In this document: positions 6,486 to 7,978 of the stretch, one piece after another
Layout: each line of letters opens with the position of its first letter
How positions within the stretch are numbered: position 1 is the stretch's first letter
Assembly: GCA_903886165.1 (NCBI GenBank)
Contig: CAISLL010000170.1
Span: 1-7,978 of the forward strand
Length of the DNA: 7,978 bases
Source of the DNA: an uncultured beta proteobacterium
Lineage (GTDB): Bacteria; Pseudomonadota; Gammaproteobacteria; Burkholderiales; Burkholderiaceae_C
Direction: 5' to 3'
The notes under the pieces: model-generated
The model's database searches: none
The model's input: the letters and a program-made list of their open reading frames with translations, nothing else
Told to the model about the DNA's origin: nothing
Made by a program: the position numbers and the translations under genes

Positions 6486-7244
6486 TCAACGGACAAACGC
6501 GTCAAAACCGGTTTTCAGTATCAGCGCCGATACAACCAGCAGAAACACCACGCGCACAAAGCCTGTGCCATGCCTGAGAGCCAGACGTGTGCCAGCCAGG
6601 CTGCCCAGCACATTCGCAATCGCCATGGCCAGCACCAAATGCCACCATATATGGCCTTTGTAGATGAACAAAGCCAGGGCTGACACATTGGTGGCTGTGT
6701 TGATCAGCTTGGCTGCCGCAGAGGCACTCAAAAAGTCATAACCCAACAAACGCACAAAAAGGAACACCAGAAAGCTGCCCGTGCCCGGCCCAAAAAATCC
6801 GTCATAAAACCCGATCACGCCGCCAATGCCAATGGCCACAAGCCGCTCATGCCCGCCTGCAAAACGTGGTTTGTGCATGCGGCCAAACTCTTTCTTGGCC
6901 AGGGTGTAAAGCAGAACCACCAACAACACAAAAGGCAGCAACTTGCGAAAAAATTCAGGTGAAACCACCGTCACCAGCCAGGCCCCGGCAAACGAGGCCA
7001 GCAGGCCGGCACCAGCGGCTGGCAGCAGCGCAGACCAGCGCATCTGCACCTTGCGGCTGTACTGCCATGTGGCAAAACCGGTGCCCCAGACCGAGGCGCC
7101 CTTGTTGGTGCCAAACAGCGTGGCCGGATGCGCGTTGGGAAAGGTGGCGAACAGGGCAGGCACCAGGATCAGCCCGCCACCGCCCACGATGGAGTCCACA
7201 AATCCGGCAAACAGGGAGGCGACAGAAACAATCAACAATTCCAT
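6486..7244 (-). CDS. TauE/SafE (TSUP) family membrane permease, YfcA-like
   Basis: This is an integral membrane protein of the TauE/SafE family, whose characterised members move sulfite, sulfoacetate or other sulfur compounds; the substrate here cannot be told from sequence. The 252 residues are almost all hydrophobic, with about seven or eight predicted membrane segments arranged as the family's two repeats. The signature of repeat one is at residues 14-31 (GFVDSIVGGGGLILVPAL) with TNKGAS at 46-51. Repeat two has GFYDGFFGPGTGSF at 145-158 followed by KLINTATN. These patterns resemble E. coli YfcA. ATG 7244 was chosen because it gives the family's usual short N-terminus; no clear Shine-Dalgarno is visible. 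It converges on mrdA and is divergent from metH, suggesting its own promoter. Family call is firm, substrate unknown. Confidence 0.93.
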   Translation of the reverse strand: MELLIVSVASLFAGFVDSIVGGGGLILVPALFATFPNAHPATLFGTNKGASVWGTGFATWQYSRKVQMRWSALLPAAGAGLLASFAGAWLVTVVSPEFFRKLLPFVLLVVLLYTLAKKEFGRMHKPRFAGGHERLVAIGIGGVIGFYDGFFGPGTGSFLVFLFVRLLGYDFLSASAAAKLINTATNVSALALFIYKGHIWWHLVLAMAIANVLGSLAGTRLALRHGTGFVRVVFLLVVSALILKTGFDAFVR

Positions 7245-7256
7245 GACAACATTGTC
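7244..7256. promoter_or_regulatory. Inverted repeat at the start of the TSUP gene
   Basis: GACAA-CA-TTGTC (7245-7256) is a 5-bp inverted repeat directly abutting the permease start codon. With the adjacent T it repeats the 7-mer TGACAAC seen in other gaps of the window. It could be an operator or a hairpin over the translation start; either is inference. Confidence 0.3.
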
Positions 7257-7274
7257 GCATTCAGACAGTCAATC

Positions 7275-7308
7275 AATAGCTATTTAAACAGTAGCATTAA
7301 GCTGTTTA
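7275..7308. promoter_or_regulatory. AT-rich cluster of inverted repeats upstream of the TSUP gene and metH
   Basis: A perfect 10-bp palindrome AATAGCTATT (7275-7284) is followed immediately by TAAACAG (7285-7291) and its inverted copy CTGTTTA (7302-7308), separated by 10 bases. The stretch is much richer in A+T than the surrounding genes and lies between two divergent genes. It is a plausible regulator-binding region, or a remnant of a dispersed intergenic repeat. I cannot name the regulator. Confidence 0.4.
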
Positions 7309-7327
7309 TTAACAAAGACTATGGCCG

Positions 7328-7333
7328 TATAAT
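7328..7333 (+). promoter_or_regulatory. Probable -10 box of the metH promoter
   Basis: A perfect TATAAT stands 97 bases before the metH ATG. No good -35 is found 16-18 bases upstream (the sequence there is AT-rich, roughly TTTATT), so an activator may be needed. The transcript would begin near 7340 and carry a leader of about 90 bases. Confidence 0.5.
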
Positions 7334-7343
7334 GCACTTAAGA

Positions 7344-7401
7344 CATGCGCAGCGCGCCTTTGCATGCTACACATCGTTGCCATTGCCCCTGCGGCAGTGG
7401 C
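7344..7401 (+). other. Potentially folded 5' leader of metH
   Basis: Two hairpins can form between the TATAAT and the start codon. The first pairs CATGC (7344-7348) with GCATG (7362-7366). The second, stronger one pairs GCCATTGCC (7379-7387) with GGCAGTGGC (7393-7401), nine pairs with one G-U, around a 5-base loop. No U-tract follows, so it is not an intrinsic terminator. I do not recognise a SAH, SAM or cobalamin riboswitch in it. Function is unknown. Confidence 0.35.
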
Positions 7402-7430
7402 GTGTTGTCACAGTTTCTACAATACTTGTC

Positions 7431-7978
7431 ATGAAAACCCTTCACTACACCCGCGGGCAGGCGTTGCCCGAAATTCTGCAGCACCGCATCATGGTGCTTG
7501 ACGGTGCCATGGGTACCATGATCCAGCGTTTCAAGCTTGATGAAACCCAGTACCGGGGCGGGCGCTTCAAGGATTTCCAAAAGGACGTGAAAGGCAACAA
7601 CGAGTTGCTGAGCCTGACGCGCCCGGATGTCATCAGTGACATCCATGAGCGCTACCTGGCGGCAGGCGCCGACATGATCGAAACCAACACCTTTGGCGCC
7701 ACCAGCGTGGCCCAGGCCGACTACGACATGGCCGATCTGGCGGTCGAGATGAACCTGGTTTCGGCCAGACTGGCGCGCTCGGCCTGCGACAAGTTCGCCA
7801 CCCCTGACAGGCCAAGGTTTGTATTGGGAGCACTGGGGCCAACGCCCAAAACTGCCAGCATCAGCCCCGACGTGAACGACCCCGGCGCGCGCAACATCAG
7901 TTTTGAGCAATTGCGTGCTGCCTATTACGACCAGGTGCAGGGGCTGGTGCAGGGGGGGGCCGATGCGCTGCTGGTGGA
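7431..7978 (+). CDS. metH: Methionine synthase, homocysteine S-methyltransferase domain (partial, 5' end)
   Basis: This is the N-terminal part of cobalamin-dependent methionine synthase, which transfers a methyl group from methyltetrahydrofolate via B12 to homocysteine. The first 182 codons are in the window, and the frame is open at the right edge. Typical sequences of the homocysteine-binding barrel are present: LDGAMGTMIQRF (23-34), KGNNELLSLTRPDVI (about 54-68), ETNTFGATS (84-92) and GALGPTPKTASISPDVNDPG (133-152). The zinc-binding cysteines lie farther downstream, outside the window. ATG 7431 fits the family N-terminus but has no Shine-Dalgarno. Many betaproteobacteria encode MetH in two adjacent genes, a roughly 350-residue methyltransferase and a larger folate/B12 part; the window cannot show which form this is. 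A run of eight G (7952-7959) lies in the coding sequence. Confidence 0.95.
   Translation, partial: MKTLHYTRGQALPEILQHRIMVLDGAMGTMIQRFKLDETQYRGGRFKDFQKDVKGNNELLSLTRPDVISDIHERYLAAGADMIETNTFGATSVAQADYDMADLAVEMNLVSARLARSACDKFATPDRPRFVLGALGPTPKTASISPDVNDPGARNISFEQLRAAYYDQVQGLVQGGADALLV

Noticed and set aside
6504..6515. 12-bp palindrome AAAACCGGTTTT near the 3' end of the TSUP gene
   Set aside because: It lies in coding sequence (Lys-Thr-Gly context), leaves no loop for a hairpin, and is most simply a chance of codon use.
7418..7423. TACAAT as a second -10 box just before metH
   Set aside because: It is only 7 bases from the ATG and has no -35 at suitable spacing; TATAAT at 7328 is the better candidate.
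7334..7430. SAH, SAM or cobalamin riboswitch upstream of metH
   Set aside because: I could not find the conserved core sequences of these classes, and the leader is too short for a cobalamin riboswitch.
1..7978. CRISPR array, insertion sequence, prophage, tRNA or novel defence system
   Set aside because: No spaced direct repeats, transposase-like protein, terminal repeats or tRNA-like fold was seen; the window is filled by conserved housekeeping genes.

Overview
The window reads as an ordinary chromosomal housekeeping segment of a betaproteobacterium. Protein sequences, the gat/mre neighbourhood and high-GC codon use suggest Burkholderiales, most likely a Comamonadaceae member close to Rhodoferax or Polaromonas. 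That placement is from recognition, not from a search. I see no phage, transposon, CRISPR array, tRNA or rRNA, and no obvious undescribed system. The points worth a second look are small: a structured metH leader, clustered inverted repeats, an insertion in GatA and a repeated 7-mer in the intergenic gaps.

Left part (1-1684, minus strand): gatC followed by gatA, two subunits of the GatCAB tRNA-dependent amidotransferase. gatA runs off the left edge without its last few dozen codons, and gatB would be expected just beyond. Centre (1882-6456, plus strand): the cell-elongation operon mreB-mreC-mreD-mrdA, packed with gaps of 15, -4 and 31 bases. MreB filaments, the MreC/MreD membrane partners and the transpeptidase PBP2 together form the core of the Rod complex that inserts lateral-wall peptidoglycan. 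RodA, the usual glycosyltransferase partner of PBP2, is not next to mrdA here. The gat and mre units are divergent and share a 197-base intergenic region.

Right part: a TauE/SafE (TSUP) family permease gene on the minus strand (6486-7244) converges on mrdA with 29 bases between the stop codons. It is divergent from metH (7431 to the right edge), whose first 182 codons cover the start of the homocysteine methyltransferase domain. The 186 bases between them are AT-rich near the permease, carry several inverted repeats and a perfect TATAAT, and form a potentially folded leader ahead of metH.

All long open frames antisense to mreB, mrdA and gatA were treated as shadows of the real genes.
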